DNA of 64,000 nucleotides from Centrapalus pauciflorus (Eukaryota; Streptophyta; Magnoliopsida; Asterales; Asteraceae). This document shows positions 11,711 to 22,433 of the stretch, one piece after another. The stretch covers positions 27,827-91,826 of the forward strand of contig JAANYP010004454.1 in NCBI GenBank assembly GCA_020465985.1. Direction: 5' to 3'. Under the pieces are notes generated by a model. It ran no database searches, was not told the origin of the DNA, and saw only the letters and a list, made by a program, of their open reading frames with translations. Made by a program: the position numbers and the translations under genes. Every line of letters starts with the position of its first letter. Positions within the stretch are counted from its first letter, which is position 1.

Positions 11711-12600
11711 GTTGGTTAAGACATTTGATGAGGAGCCGGTTCTGAACTAATGTGTTCAGAAACGTTCTCGGACTCAGCTAAATCATCGAATGTGATATTC
11801 ACACTCTCATTAACTGTTCTAGTCCATTTGTTGTACCCCCGGTAGGATGCTGAGTTCTTTGAGTATCCATTGAATACTGCTTCATCTCCTTTGGCGTCGA
11901 ACTTACCAAGATTATCTTTGTCGTTTAAGATGAAGCACCGGCAACCAAAAACACGGAAGTGTTTGAAATTAGGTGCACGCTTATGAATAATCTCATAGGG
12001 TGTTTTGCTAAACCGTTTGTTCATGATGGATCGGTTTTGAGTTTACCACGCAGTGTCCACGATTTCAGCCCATACATGTAGAGGCAGCTTTGAGTATGTG
12101 ATCATGGAACGAGCTGCTTCAACCAGAGTTCGATTCCGTCGTTTGACGACACCGATCTGTTGAGGAGTTCTGGCAGCAGAATATTGGTTGGAAATACCAA
12201 CAGAATCTAGGAATTCAGTTAACTCCTTTTTTTTGAACTCACTACCGTTGACCGTTCGGATGGTTTGTGCTTGAAGTCTGAGGTTGACTTGGGCGTGCTT
12301 CAGAAACGAGATGATCAGTTCTAGCGTCGCATCCTTCGTGCGTAGGAACTTTACCCAAGTATAACATGAGAAATCGTCGAACATCACCTGTATATACTTC
12401 TTGGCATTTATGCTCTGAATGCGCATCGGACCACACAAATCCATGGCTCTAGGGGTTTTGTAGTGTTTGAGACTGGCTTCGGTTTGTGTGAGACTTTCTT
12501 GATCTTACTCTTTTCACAAGCTGCACACAGTTGATCTTTGTCGAACTTCAGTTCCGATAGACCACTGACGAGTTTGTTGGATACGAGGTTGGTTATGTTC
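11711..12600 (-). pseudogene. Copia D integrase remnant with altered catalytic residues
   Basis: Minus-strand frames 12043-12444 and 11716-12024 give the copia integrase core and its downstream part. Landmarks are MDLCGPM, VMFDDFSCYTWVKFL (first catalytic Asp present), NRTLVEAARSM, and further on PNFKHFRVFGCRCF. The second catalytic site reads RTVNGSEF where copia integrases have Asp before Asn-Gly. The third reads GVVKRRNRT where Glu is expected. Two of the three DDE residues are therefore substituted. A stop lies near 12040 between the two frames. The zinc-finger part at 12450-12600 is degraded. The sequence continues into the linker that is cut by gypsy A. Confidence 0.85.
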
Positions 12601-12607
12601 TTGAAAT

Positions 12608-13027
12608 TTAGATGAGAGAATTTCTTGTGCCATAACCAAGACTGTTGTGATGAGGCTTTGGAAAAGAGACATATCGTATTGTTGACCTAGACTTTATAAA
12701 GATCGATGGTGTATAGAGGGACCTTCGAGTGCCGGCGAGTATCTCCTTAACCGTTGGAGATCGAATACCACATCTTGTAGCTTTGAAGGATACCTTAACT
12801 CCTTTATCACAAAGTTTGCCAATACTAAAGAGATTGTGGTTAAGACCTTGGACATAGGAGACTTGAGTTATCTTTAGATTTTCCATTTCGAGATCTCTAG
12901 AGCCACAGATTCGAGCAACACCGTTGTTGCCGAATTTCACCGAACCATCATCAGTTGACATGTAGTTGGACAGAAGATGTTGTCGGCCAATCATATGTCG
13001 CGAGCATCCAGAGTCTAGAATCCACAC
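12608..13027 (-). pseudogene. Copia D protease and pre-integrase region
   Basis: The minus-strand frame begins MWILDSGCSRHMIG, which contains the aspartic protease motif Asp-Ser-Gly of copia elements. It continues with VKFGNNGVARICG and NHNLFSIGKLCDKGVKV, typical of the region between protease and integrase. The frame changes near 12780 and the rest reads out of phase. The protease would normally cleave the Gag-Pol polyprotein inside the particle. It is followed by a degenerate integrase zinc-binding region. Confidence 0.85.
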
Positions 13028-15000
13028 ACTGTTTGCCTGAAAGCAAAGGACAGATTGTGTGAATATTGAAGAGCGGGTTTTGAACTAGGTGTTCAAAAGC
13101 CGTTGAAAAATGAGGAGTGGGTCCTAATGCGAGGTGATTAGAAACCAATGACTGCAAGACAATTAAGTGACTTTTGGTACCCAAATTGTACGGAATTTGA
13201 GTCCAGATGGATTAGCGTTTATGGTAAGGTTCTTAATGTGAAAACCACCATCGTTCTTATAGATAGTACACTTAATGTTGTTGTTTACAAAGATGCTACT
13301 TTTAGGAACCCAAATAGACTTATATTTAAAACAGGTCTGTTAGTTTCCTTTTTAACCTTTTGTTTAGGTTTGCGGCGGCGTCTATGTTTGAGAATAGGAG
13401 CATAATCTAACAATGTAGGTCTAGACAAACTTTGTGGTGTTTTGGACAAATTAAACAACTGATCAAATGAATATGCATTAATCGGAATAGCGTTCAAACC
13501 TTTACAATCATTCAAAACAGTACTAGAATGTAAATCAACAACACTATTGTCTGTTATTACATTGGAAATTAAAAACTTCGAAGAATTAAAACCTGCTCCT
13601 TGACTATTGACTTTAGATGGCATCTTTTTTAGGTGTGCCCTTTGGTCTTACTCAATTTTCTGAAATGAAACGAACATGTTTGTTAGCTTTTGCAAATTTA
13701 GACTTACTAGACTGTGTGTGCGATATCTGTTTCTGAAAATTTTGTTTGCCTTTATTGCTAGAAGCAGTAGATTTTCTAGGAACAAATTTAGAAGTGTTGC
13801 CAACATGTTCTGTGATAGGTACCATCATCGGGGCTTTGCCATTCTTTATTTCAAAGAGTTGTTGTTTTCTTAGAATTGAGTTTATGTCGCTGGCTGGAGT
13901 TAGTGACAGAATATTGTTTTTCGAAACTATGTTGATTAGAGATGAGTTGAGATTCTAGTCCCTTAATTGTGGCTAGAAGCTGATCTCGCTCTTTGTCAAA
14001 TGACTTGGCATCAAGTTTGAAATTTTGTTCTCGAACTGAAAAATGTCGTCTTGCCTCATTAAACTCATTCTATTTTCTTTAAAAATTGTTTCTGTCTGAA
14101 TCAGACAAATTTTGATTTCTTTTAACGTTAACTCAAGGTCATGGAATTTATCATATTGCAATGAAGTGTCAGCTATAGAAGAAATAATTCGAGCAATTTC
14201 GGCTTCTAGATATGATATTTTATTTGTAAAATCTATCCGTTCTTGCTCAAAATCACGCGTTGTATTTTCCAAATTCTGTTTTAGATCAGAAGCCTGATGT
14301 TCTAGAACAATTTATATGGTACATATTCATGAGGATTTGGCAAGTTCGGATCAAGGGGGATCTCTTTTGGTTCAACGAATTCATCTTCTCGAAATGTTTT
14401 ATCTAATTTTCCTTGAAGAGAACCGTAGTTTACCAGTTATATACAAATTTAATTTCTTTTCTATCAGGTCTGGCTCATTTTTCTTATTCTTTGGTCAACA
14501 TCTCTGGCAGGGTTTTGTGATAAGGCATTTTAAAAGCGCAACCTAGAGTATCGAAATCATATAAAGGATGATGTTGTATGTTGACCATTTCGTGCATGAC
14601 TCCATGATTGGTATACCCTAAACCATCTTTAGACTTCAACTCTCTAGGTTTATACATATTTATAATTTGACCACGTTTGTAAAACCTGTCTTCCATGTCT
14701 TTGAGTTGTTCGTTTATTTGTGTTTTCTCAGCCAGGACACAATGATAGTTGTAATCTATGTGGGAATTTTCAGATTTAAGCACTTGATGATCGTATTCTA
14801 ATTTGGCCAGTTTGGTTGTTACTTCCATTGTGACCGTATTAGTCTTAGACACTTGATCTTTTAAAGCTAAAATGTTTGTTTGCAAATCAGCGGATTCATT
14901 TCGAGTATCCCAAAGGGCATTTTGACAAACCTTTAGCTTTTTGGCCTCTTTACGCAAAACATTTAGTTCTGCAAAGAATTCTTCAGGAAGAAAAATTTAC
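13028..15000 (-). pseudogene. Copia D gag C-terminal coiled-coil region, broken
   Basis: Three minus-strand frames (14484-14957, 13973-14272 and 13285-13623) encode helical heptad-rich segments. Examples are NILALKDQVSKTNTVTMEV and SYLEAEIARIISSIADTSLQ. They are followed by a basic stretch (HRRRRKPKQKVKKE) near 13360-13390. A KDGLGYTNHG motif lies near 14600-14640. Long coiled-coil extensions of gag occur in Sirevirus-like copia elements, and Sirevirus #2 has a similar one at 31350-31700. The frames are separated by stops and shifts. A particle-assembly role is likely but is inferred. Confidence 0.65.
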
Positions 15001-15728
15001 CTCTTTAACTGTTGAGGGAGATGTGTTGCTGAAACTTGCATCTTGAGCCATCAATGAGATTTCCGGTACTTGAATCGTATCTTTTGCTGGCTGAGTGTCG
15101 CAAATGAAACACATGGGATCTGCAGCATCCTCTACGTTGTCAGTATCTTCTAACCAGTGTTCCTCTTCAGCGAACAGAGCTTTACTAGCATTCCTTTGCT
15201 TGGCGAGAGTGTACTTTGTCTTGTAGTAGTTCTCGTTCTTTTGCTTTGGAAGACAACATTCTCGAGCAAAGTGGCATGGCTTACCACAGTTGAAGCATCC
15301 CTTCTCTTTGTCATCAGCTTTACGGTCCTCCTTTGGCTTTTCAGCAACTTCCCTCTTGTCATCATACTTTTTACTCTTGGCTTCTCATCGAAGCTTGTTG
15401 GATGATTTGGGAAACTTCTTATGAAAGACATGGGTGAGTAATGAGATTTGTCGTTCAAGATCAGTAGCCTTAGAATCATTGTTGGCATCATTAGTATCAG
15501 ATTCAGAGGACTCAGAGAGAATTTTGAGGAGTTTAGGAGCCGTAGAGGACTTAATTTATTTGTCTAAGAAAAGAGCAAGGGTGTCAGGTGTGGTGGTTTC
15601 CTCTGGTTTCTTGGGTACAAGCTTACCCGAGACTTCAGACTTATAAACAACAAAGCCATCAAAGAGATCATGTATGCTGATGTCATTTATCTCACGAATT
15701 AATCGAACGAATTGTTTCCATTCTGGTT
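15001..15728 (-). pseudogene. Copia D gag zinc-knuckle region
   Basis: On the minus strand a CCHC knuckle, CFNCGKPCHFAREC, reads near 15255-15298. It is set in a Lys/Arg-rich context in a frame different from the longest open frame there. Zinc knuckles of Gag bind the element RNA for packaging. The region is frameshifted and joins the gag core on its right and the coiled-coil part on its left. Confidence 0.7.
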
Positions 15729-16255
15729 TCAGAGAGTTGACAACTTCCTATTCAGTTCTACTTGGGATTTGTTTACTCCATTCTTCCGGAGTTCGTTCAT
15801 CAGCGTGCAGTAGCGATGATACGTGGTCTCCAGAGTCTCTCCATCTTTTGCGGAAAACATGTCATAGTAGTTTAACGCATTCGCTTCACGTTGCTTGGCA
15901 TTCTTATCATTGTATTGCATTTGTCTCTCAATTTCCTTCCACATCTCTCGGGCAGTCTTAAAGTTGTCTATGCTGATGTAGATTTCATCCGGAACAACCT
16001 GGATGATGAATGAGCGAGCTATCCTATCTGCCTTTATTCGGTTGAGTTGTTCAGGCGTGTGAGCCATCTTAGGAACGTCCTCGTTTTTGGAATCAGCGTG
16101 AGGTGGTTGAGGTAGATTTATTTGAACAAGACCATTGTAGATGTAGTCTAGAATGTCAGTAGCTAATTCTTGATGTTCAATGAAATCAAGTAAATGATAT
16201 TTCCAAAGAGTGTAGCGTCCCCGATACAGAGTTGAGGTCTGACGTCATATCCCAT
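15729..16255 (-). pseudogene. Copia D gag core (UBN2-type)
   Basis: The open frame begins with Met at 16067 (MAHTPEQLNRIKADRIARS). The same frame reads open upstream to about 16213 (HLLDFIEHQELATDILDYIY), so the true start is further right. Landmarks of the copia gag domain are TAREMWKEIERQMQ, REANALNYYDMF and TTYHRYCTLMNELRK. A stop at 15729 ends it early. A frameshift near 16205 separates a likely N-terminal part (MGYDVRPQLCIGD). Gag builds the particle. Confidence 0.8.
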
Positions 16256-17078
16256 AGCGAGAGTGTCGTGATTCAAGTTGAAAGCTTCTTTGGATCGAGA
16301 TTCGTAAGTGATTATAACCTTAATTGAGCAAACACACTAAATGAGATTCGTAATAAAATTCTAAGTAATAGGTGGTGAATTCACGGATGATGCTTTATCC
16401 GAGAGTTCAAACTCTTGGATGGAGTTATGAATGATGAACTTAGAAAAATAGTGAAACTAGAGTGGGTTTACAGTGTAATCCGCAAGTAGGAACTTGCGAA
16501 TGAAGAGGATCCGCGAGTTGTAACTCGCGGGTGAAGCAGCAGGTAACCGTAAACTTAAGAAAATTATGGAGTGTGGAGTGTGTGCCTTGTGATCCAGAAG
16601 TAGGAACCTGTGGATGTAGTGGTAAGTACTTAGGCAAAATAAAACTAGTAAGTGTCTAGCAGTGTTATCCGCAAGTTTCAACTTGCGAATAAGGCATAGA
16701 AATACTTAGAAAAAAATAACCAGAAAACACACAACTCAGTTATATCCAAGAGTTTTAACTCTCGGATGATGAACTGTTCTAAAAATGTCGAATTTAAACA
16801 GAAAGTAAGCACAAGTCTAATTGATTTTTGAATCAAATATACTTTCTTTCATGAATTTCGGATTAAACAGTAAGATGTTCACCCGAAGGAATATAGTATC
16901 AAATGAGCTTTAGACACAAATAGTTCAGAAATTTCAAACTCAAATATCAAACAGAAGTGTTCTTCGTAGAACACGAAGAACGTTCAAGAACAGTAACAAT
17001 TTTCAGACTATATTCATAATTTTTAAGCTAAAATTTCTAAAATTAAAAATTTATTAACACTTTAAACCCAATCCTTTG
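16256..17078 (-). other. Copia D untranslated leader
   Basis: About 820 bases between the primer site and gag contain no credible coding frame. The middle holds the six-hairpin array described separately; the remainder is AT-rich. Confidence 0.7.
16397..16767. repeat. Six-hairpin array in copia D leader
   Basis: Six inverted repeats, each with 10-base arms around a 4-base loop, start at 16397, 16478, 16509, 16592, 16667 and 16744. Example arms are ATCCGCAAGT with ACTTGCGAAT (16478), ATCCGCGAGT with ACTCGCGGGT (16509) and ATCCAAGAGT with ACTCTCGGAT (16744). Inner arm bases change together (CAAGT/ACTTG, CGAGT/ACTCG, AGAGT/ACTCT), so pairing is kept while sequence varies. Five lie about 75-83 bases apart, or 114 where the extra hairpin at 16509 intervenes. 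The function is unknown. Confidence 0.8.
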
Positions 17079-17090
17079 TCTCTGATACCA
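17079..17090 (-). other. Copia D primer binding site (initiator Met tRNA)
   Basis: On the minus strand TGGTATCAGAG reads from 17090, two bases inside the LTR end at 17093. It matches the initiator Met tRNA primer site used by the other elements here. Confidence 0.85.
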
Positions 17091-17092
17091 AT

Positions 17093-17458
17093 TGTAATTC
17101 CCATATTTGAAGCATTCAATCAACATTCAATAGACATTCATGATATAATCAATCCCATGAAGAACATGAAGAACAATATGAATAATATTATGAACAATAA
17201 GAACATTCAAAGATTAGATAAACCTTAAATGCTTTCCAATTCACGTACGTACAATAAGCTGAATGGTTAAAATGAAAACCTAAAACTTAACTATTTATAA
17301 GAAAGTAAATGGATCTAAACTATCCATACCCATGAGTTGACCTTTTGGTCTTTTAAGCCATTTACATAGAACTTTGAAACCTTACAAATTGAACACAAAA
17401 CTAAGTTTCATTTATTACAATTCAAACCTTGAAACTATCACAACTTCTAGATCTAACA
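17093..17458 (-). repeat. Copia D 5' LTR (366 bp)
   Basis: Bounded by TG at 17093 and CA at 17458 and adjacent to the primer site. To its right RNase H coding sequence of Sirevirus #1 begins at once, so this is the insertion edge. The partner 3' LTR is not in the window. The length is short compared with the other LTRs here. Confidence 0.8.
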
Positions 17459-17570
17459 GTTGGTAAAAGTTCCGACGGAAGACAACTATGTGGATTTGTT
17501 CACAAAAGCATTTGATGGATCACGCTTTGAGTTGTTAGTCCAACTAAACGGGATGCAAAATCCAGAGTAA
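17459..17570 (+). pseudogene. Sirevirus #1 RNase H C-terminus
   Basis: The last 36 or so codons of pol are readable up to the TAA at 17568-17570. They match the end of pol in Sirevirus #2 (NADLFTKAFDKSRFEYL and LNGIRNPE, ending 35997) with a few substitutions. The rest of pol was separated by the copia D insertion. Confidence 0.85.
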
Positions 17571-18074
17571 CCTGACCTCATTAGATTTGTCTTTCTAGTT
17601 ATTTTACTTTAAAAAATTACTATGAAAAAATAAAGAAAAAATGGAAAGGGTCATATACTTTCAAATTTTACCTAAAAATTAAAATTAAAAAAATAAAAAC
17701 AAGGAGAAAGATCTTAGAGTTCAAGGTTCAACATGACGAGATTTTAGCGAAAAACTAACATACTCTAAGTATTAAACTTTCACACATAATGCACTATAAA
17801 CTTCAGTGTTGTACACATTCATGTTCTGATGTGTTGATAGGCATAAAACATGACGATTTTCCTAAAAGCCAATAAAACATTCCAGATTTTGTCGTATATG
17901 TTGCTAAATTAGACGTATGATCGATAGATCTTAAATTTTGTGTTAGAGGCTCACATAAAATTTAATTATGAATGAGGTATGTAAATCAGTCAGGGGGATG
18001 TATCGCTTCATCAAAATACATCTTAAACAAAGAGCAAGCATGAGTCGAAAAGTAAGTCAAGACATGTCGCTTTG

Positions 18075-18241
18075 TTGTACGTAAGTACAGACCTGTCACC
18101 GTTGTTTTGACTTAATATAGCAAGATATCGCTTTCTTGTATGAAAGTACAGACCTGTCACCGCTATCTTGGCTAAATATAAGAAGTATGCTCTACCCTAA
18201 GACAAACTAAAACACTCTGTTGTACGTGAGTACAGACCTGT
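18075..18241 (+). repeat. Three 22-bp near-palindromic repeats, Sirevirus #1
   Basis: Copies at 18075-18096, 18136-18157 and 18220-18241 share TTGTAyGnnAGTACAGACCTG. The core TGTAC/GTACA is self-complementary. The same trio is found in elements #2 and #3. Confidence 0.85.
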
Positions 18242-19281
18242 GTCCGACGTTTGCCTTTTAGAGATGATTTGAGAACACCAAAAAGTCATAATTATTTTAC
18301 GCCTGTCTTGATCACAGAAGTATGTCTAAGTATGGGACACGTAAGGTAATTTTTGAAAAATATAAAGGCCAAAGGAAAGTTCTACTGTTGCGTGTTTAAA
18401 TGGACAACAATACCGATAATCGACATGATGTGTATGTTACAACAAAAAATAAGGGGATGTTTAAATTCCAAAGTGTGAAAGTGCAACACGCGTTGGCAAA
18501 AGCTATCTGATTGAACCTTCTATGACTCCCTCGCAAAATTATATACTTTGTGTTATTTTGTCTTCAATTTTCATTTCTTGTACTTTTATTTTATTTTATT
18601 TTTAGTTTATTAAGAAAATTTTAAGTAGGTAGGAACGAGGTCATATACTTGGATGTATTTCAGTTGTAAAAACAACAAATGCGTGATAATCAGTTGCTCA
18701 TAGTGAAGTGTTCCAAAATAAGTTAAAAATTGAATATTTTTCAAAGTTTTTCAAGTTTAAAATTAAGTTCGGACAAAGTTAGTCCGTACGAACTTATGGC
18801 AACTAAGTTAGTATGATATTAAAGCAACTAACTTCGTAGACAGTATGTCGGGCCTATAAATACTGCCAAGACATTAAATTCGTTCACCAACCAAAGACGA
18901 ACTTAATCCTCACGAACTTATTCAGCGATTACGATCTTAGGGTGCCACAACGAACTTATCTGACCCTCTACGGTTTTCTTATTGTTTTACGAAGATCCCG
19001 TCAATTCCTCTTGAACTTAACACTATTTACTTTTGGTTTACCTTCTAAACGACAAAGTAAGTAAGATTGGGGAGTTTAATTGGATTTTAAATGGTTTTTA
19101 GGGGTTTTGATATCCGAATAACAAAGGGTTCATAACTCTAGGTTTTAGGATATAAACCAGACAATTAATAAACTCGATTTGAACCTATTAGGACTGGTTT
19201 CATCTGTTGATTAGGTCTAAAACTGTTAAAATTGAAGGTTTTAGTTTACAAATGGCGACGACGAACTTGTTCAAAAGAACC

Positions 19282-19391
19282 AGTTCGTACGAACTTAACC
19301 ATATTAAGTTCGTACGAACTTATTTTAAATTTCAAAATTAAGTTCATCTGGTTCTAAGTTCGTACGAACTTACCTAAGTTCGTGCGAACTT
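19282..19391. repeat. Cluster of AAGTTCGTACGAACTT palindromes
   Basis: Perfect 16-base palindromes occur at 19306-19321 and 19356-19371. A one-base variant is at 19376-19391 and a near copy at 19282-19296. Looser copies are spread from 18770 onward. Confidence 0.85.
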
Positions 19392-19424
19392 ATTTGGTTT
19401 AAAAAATTTAAATTTTCAAATCTT

Positions 19425-19447
19425 AACTTTTTGTTGCATGTGAAGGA
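19425..19447 (+). promoter_or_regulatory. Splice-acceptor-like site before Sirevirus #1 post-pol ORF
   Basis: A CTTAAC branch-like motif and the tract CTTTTTGTTGCATGTGAAG end with AG at 19445. Two bases later comes the ATG at 19448. Elements #2 and #3 show the same AG-two bases-ATG layout. Confidence 0.5.
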
Positions 19448-22228
19448 ATGGCAAAGCGCGGGTTTGTGACCAAGCCCAATATGGTGGTCAGCATTGATAT
19501 GCAGGCACCAGAAGCTAGGTCGTACAGAGACATTCTGGCATTTTTGACCAGATCCCGAGTGGCATATGCACTGACGCATAACCCTACTTTGATGATTCAG
19601 TACATCCGCCAATTTTGGAGTACATTGCATCAGGACATCTCTATAATTCCCCCGTACTCAGGGCAACAGTAAATGGACAGCCGATTGCTTTCTCGGCAGC
19701 TGATTTGAGAACAATTCTTGTCCTGGGGACTGAAGCACAGGAAAAGGGCCCGACTGCTTACCCAGCTCAATTACACCAAGGAGCTTTCCAAAGAATGGGT
19801 TACTCTCTTGATTTGGCCAAAGCTTCATATGTGAAGAGTGGTCTGATAGGGCAGTGGCGATACTTGATGCACGTTCTTCTTGTGTGTCTAGCCCCGAAAA
19901 AGGTCAATTTTGATGTGATGACATCCAAGCTCCAATCTGTGATAATCTCACTGGTTTATAACAAGCCATACAACTTTTCTGGCTACTTTTTTGCAGAGTT
20001 TATTCATTAGATTACGGCTCCAAGTCGCGAGCGATTTCTGTTGTATCCTTTGCTTTATGTTGATGATTATTCGTCACTATCTGCCGAATTTGCCTCCATC
20101 ACCGGAGGTTGTTGTTGTGTCAGGCATAGACAAAAGAATATTAGTTGATTAGGATACAGCCAGAGACGGGCTAAAAATGAGCGTCCTCAGCCTACCCCGC
20201 TGTTTGGAGCTTTTATCAATGCTGAATATGTTGCTCCAGCAGGAGATGGCTGGATGGACAATGAGCAACAAGGCCCAGCAGCAGCACCAGCCCAGCATCA
20301 GCCTATTCAAGCACTAGCAGCAATAGCACCTCCACCGTCGTTAAAGCTGATCCTAGACAAGAAGCTTAGGAAGACATTTTTGCTCATGGTGGAGCAGCTC
20401 AATCTGACATTGCCGAGGAAGTAATTCTGGATATTCTTCACCCACATGAAGCACCTGGCAACATTATTGAAGATATTGAGAATTATCAACCTGAACAGTC
20501 TACTGACGCAGTTGAGCGCGATTCCGAGACCGATTCAGATGCGGATGTTGCAAATCCACCGACAGCTTATGGTCGGTATCATTCTCGATTGGTTGTGTCG
20601 CAGACTGAACAATAGCAGACATGGCAGCTTCAATATGAAGATGATAAGGAGTATGAACCGGAAGAGGAGAGTTTGTGGACAGGCATAAGAAGGCAAAACG
20701 TCAAAGAACAGATCAATGGATGCCCTCCACCTCAGCAACAGTACCACCAGAAACCACCACAACCACACCATTGACATCAGCTTCATCAAACATCCAGATC
20801 CTTCTGTACCTTCAAGCTCAGATTGATAGTCAGGATGTATAGATTCTTCAGCTGACAAAGGCGATTATTATACTTCAACAGTATAATGCCCAGTTAGATC
20901 AGACAGTGGCTGATCAGCAACTATAAATTGCCAACCCTGAATCTATACTGGAAAAAATGTTGAAAGATCGACCAGTTCTGTGGGAGAGTTGTAGAGAAGA
21001 TGCGTTGAGGCATATTCAAAAAGAAGATGAAGGAGATGACCCAAGTGCAAACAAAGAAAGTGAGCTGGCAGATCTTGCAAGACAACAATCTGCTCAGCTT
21101 GCTGATCCTTAGAGGGAGTCTGGCTCATCAGCCCATGACCAGGGCAAAGGCAAGGCTTCATAGACAACAGAAGTAACTGAAGAAGACCTGATAGGAGCTC
21201 TGTCAGGGTTGGATGAGGATGAGCTGAGATTTGATTTTGAAGATTACCTGGATCAGGATGAGCTTGAGGAAGGAGAACTTAAACCTAAAGATATACCTAA
21301 TTGGAAGTCAGATGATGAAATGGTCTTAGATGAAGATGATAATGTTGACGAAAGCTTTTTACATAAGCAACTTGTTATGGAGTAATATGAAAATATAGAT
21401 CAAAATCCGATATATCTAGATGTACTGAGATCTACACTGAATGATGAATCGGATTCTGATATATCTAAGATGCCGGACAGGGAACTTACGATAGAAGAAA
21501 AGAAAAAAAATCATGGTTCAAAAGAGAAGAGAAGAAACAGAATTGGCTACAAAAAGGAAAATGAATGTGCCAAGTGTAGGAGATTTGTCAGGTGGAATTT
21601 TGAGCTGGTTCTTTGATAGAGAACTGCATCGTTTTGTCTTAAAGAGAAGAGATGGGCTACAATATCTGAAGAGAAGACTGAAGGACTTCAGCTCATTGCA
21701 AAAGTGTGAAGTAAAAGAGTTAGCTTGGAAGGACCTTATCAACTTAGGAGACGACCCTTATGCTGAAGCAGTTGCAAAATTATCATAAGAGAGGGTCGAT
21801 CTAGAAAGTTTTAAAGGATTAAGTCGAGATTTTGTAAAAGAGAAGTAGATGAAACAAGAATAGATCCTCAGACTGGTAGACCATGAACCATGATGGTTTA
21901 CAAATGAGTTAGATGCTTAAAGAAAGTTCCTTTGAAGGCAATGCCACAGGATGTTCTGAGAAATATGAAGTCATGGTATGTCAACAATGAAACAGCTGAA
22001 GCTATAATGGAGGATGAAGTCGAGAAGGTTATTTTGAAAGTATATGACCCTTTGCATCTTTTGAACCTATCTCGGGGTGATCTGCAGAAGCTTCACGAAC
22101 AACCGATCTTCTACCATGAAGGTTGGAAATCTGAAGGCAGAAAATACTAGAAAGTGGTCAGGGTTTGCTTTGAACAGAGTCTATATGCAGGAAGCAATCT
22201 GAATACACCAAGTTTTTTAAATCAATGA
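19448..22228 (+). pseudogene. Sirevirus #1 post-pol (env-like) ORF, broken
   Basis: This ORF is homologous along its length to the ORFs at 38119-41106 and 48750-62235. The N-terminal part (19448-19672) has NMVVSIDMQAPEA and YALTHNPTLMIQYIRQFW. A one-base shift near 19660 moves the rest (19615-20010) to another frame, with FQRMGYSLDLAKASY and GLIGQWRYLMHV. A TAG at 20008 stands where the relatives have CAG. The middle (20011-21480) is degenerate but keeps the acidic DELEEGELKPK motif near 21260. The C-terminal part shows SWFFDREL, KRRDGLQYLKRRLK (21513-21788), then WYVNNETAEAIMEDE and VYDPLHLLNLS (21932-22150). In Sireviruses such ORFs are called env-like by position; no membrane segment is visible. 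Confidence 0.85.
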
Positions 22229-22250
22229 AAAGCAACTAGAAGCTATCGTA

Positions 22251-22261
22251 AAGGGAGAGTC
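22251..22261 (+). other. Sirevirus #1 polypurine tract
   Basis: AAGGGAGAGTC directly precedes the 3' LTR. The equivalent is AAGGGGGAGTC before 41162. It primes plus-strand DNA synthesis in LTR elements. Confidence 0.75.
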
Positions 22262-22433
22262 TGTTGGTACACCCGGTGTGATGACAGCAGTCTAGTTTCA
22301 TTCAACTAACATCGTGTTTGGCTCCGTTTTCCCGTGTGAATATTTGTGTTTGATCCGTCATCGTTAAATGAGGATTCCGCACTCGTTTGACGCTACAACG
22401 CCTTGATAGATCTTGATAGGGAAGGACCTTACA
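22262..22433 (+). repeat. Sirevirus #1 3' LTR, unusually short (172 bp)
   Basis: It starts TGTTGGTACACCC, keeps the GAGGATTCCGCACTCGTT block, and ends GGACCTTACA, matching both ends of the 664-665-bp LTRs of Sirevirus #2. The middle roughly 490 bases are missing or belong to a shorter subfamily. Confidence 0.75.

Larger units (their letters stand above)
1214..17458 (-). mobile_element. Ty1/copia element D, split by gypsy A and lacking its 3' LTR
   Basis: This minus-strand copia element reads from right to left: LTR (17093-17458), Met primer site, hairpin-rich leader, gag with coiled coils and a zinc knuckle, protease, integrase, linker, RT and RNase H. The order protease-integrase-RT-RNase H defines Ty1/copia. 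Gypsy A (3109-11705) sits in the linker after integrase. The flanking sequence on both sides carries the same 5-bp TCTGA, and the copia frame reads on across the gap, apart from a nearby stop. The 3' end is lost: RNase H stops at 1214 and is joined to gypsy pol. The element is decayed, with many stops and altered catalytic residues. It lies inside Sirevirus #1 on its right side. Its sublineage cannot be assigned safely; the long coiled-coil gag suggests a relative of Sireviruses. Confidence 0.85.
17571..19447 (+). other. Sirevirus #1 pol-to-ORF spacer
   Basis: No gene is seen. The first part aligns by eye with 35998-37100 and with the reverse complement of 63350-64000. It holds three copies of a near-palindrome (18075, 18136, 18220) and a conserved GCTATCTGATTGAACCTT near 18503. 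The second part (18760-19400) carries repeated AAGTTCGTACGAACTT palindromes instead of the TCGA hairpins of elements #2 and #3. It ends with a splice-acceptor-like sequence. Confidence 0.75.
17459..22433 (+). mobile_element. Sirevirus-type Ty1/copia element #1, 3' part only
   Basis: It contains the last part of RNase H, a 1.9-kb spacer, a broken post-pol ORF, a polypurine tract and a short 3' LTR. Every segment has counterparts in the same order in Sirevirus #2 (35830-41826). The 5' side was cut by copia D. On the right it abuts a gypsy protease, which suggests it inserted there. Confidence 0.85.

Noticed and set aside
13148..13405. Plus-strand frames of 60-85 codons in 13148-15961
   Set aside because: They are antisense to copia D gag and protease and show no domain.
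16397..16767. Regularly spaced repeats considered as a CRISPR array
   Set aside because: Repeats are short, variable, co-varying inverted repeats inside a plant retrotransposon leader; no cas genes and no uniform repeats.
17571..19447. Possible host gene or promoter between elements
   Set aside because: The stretch aligns with the spacers of Sireviruses #2 and #3, so it is part of the element.
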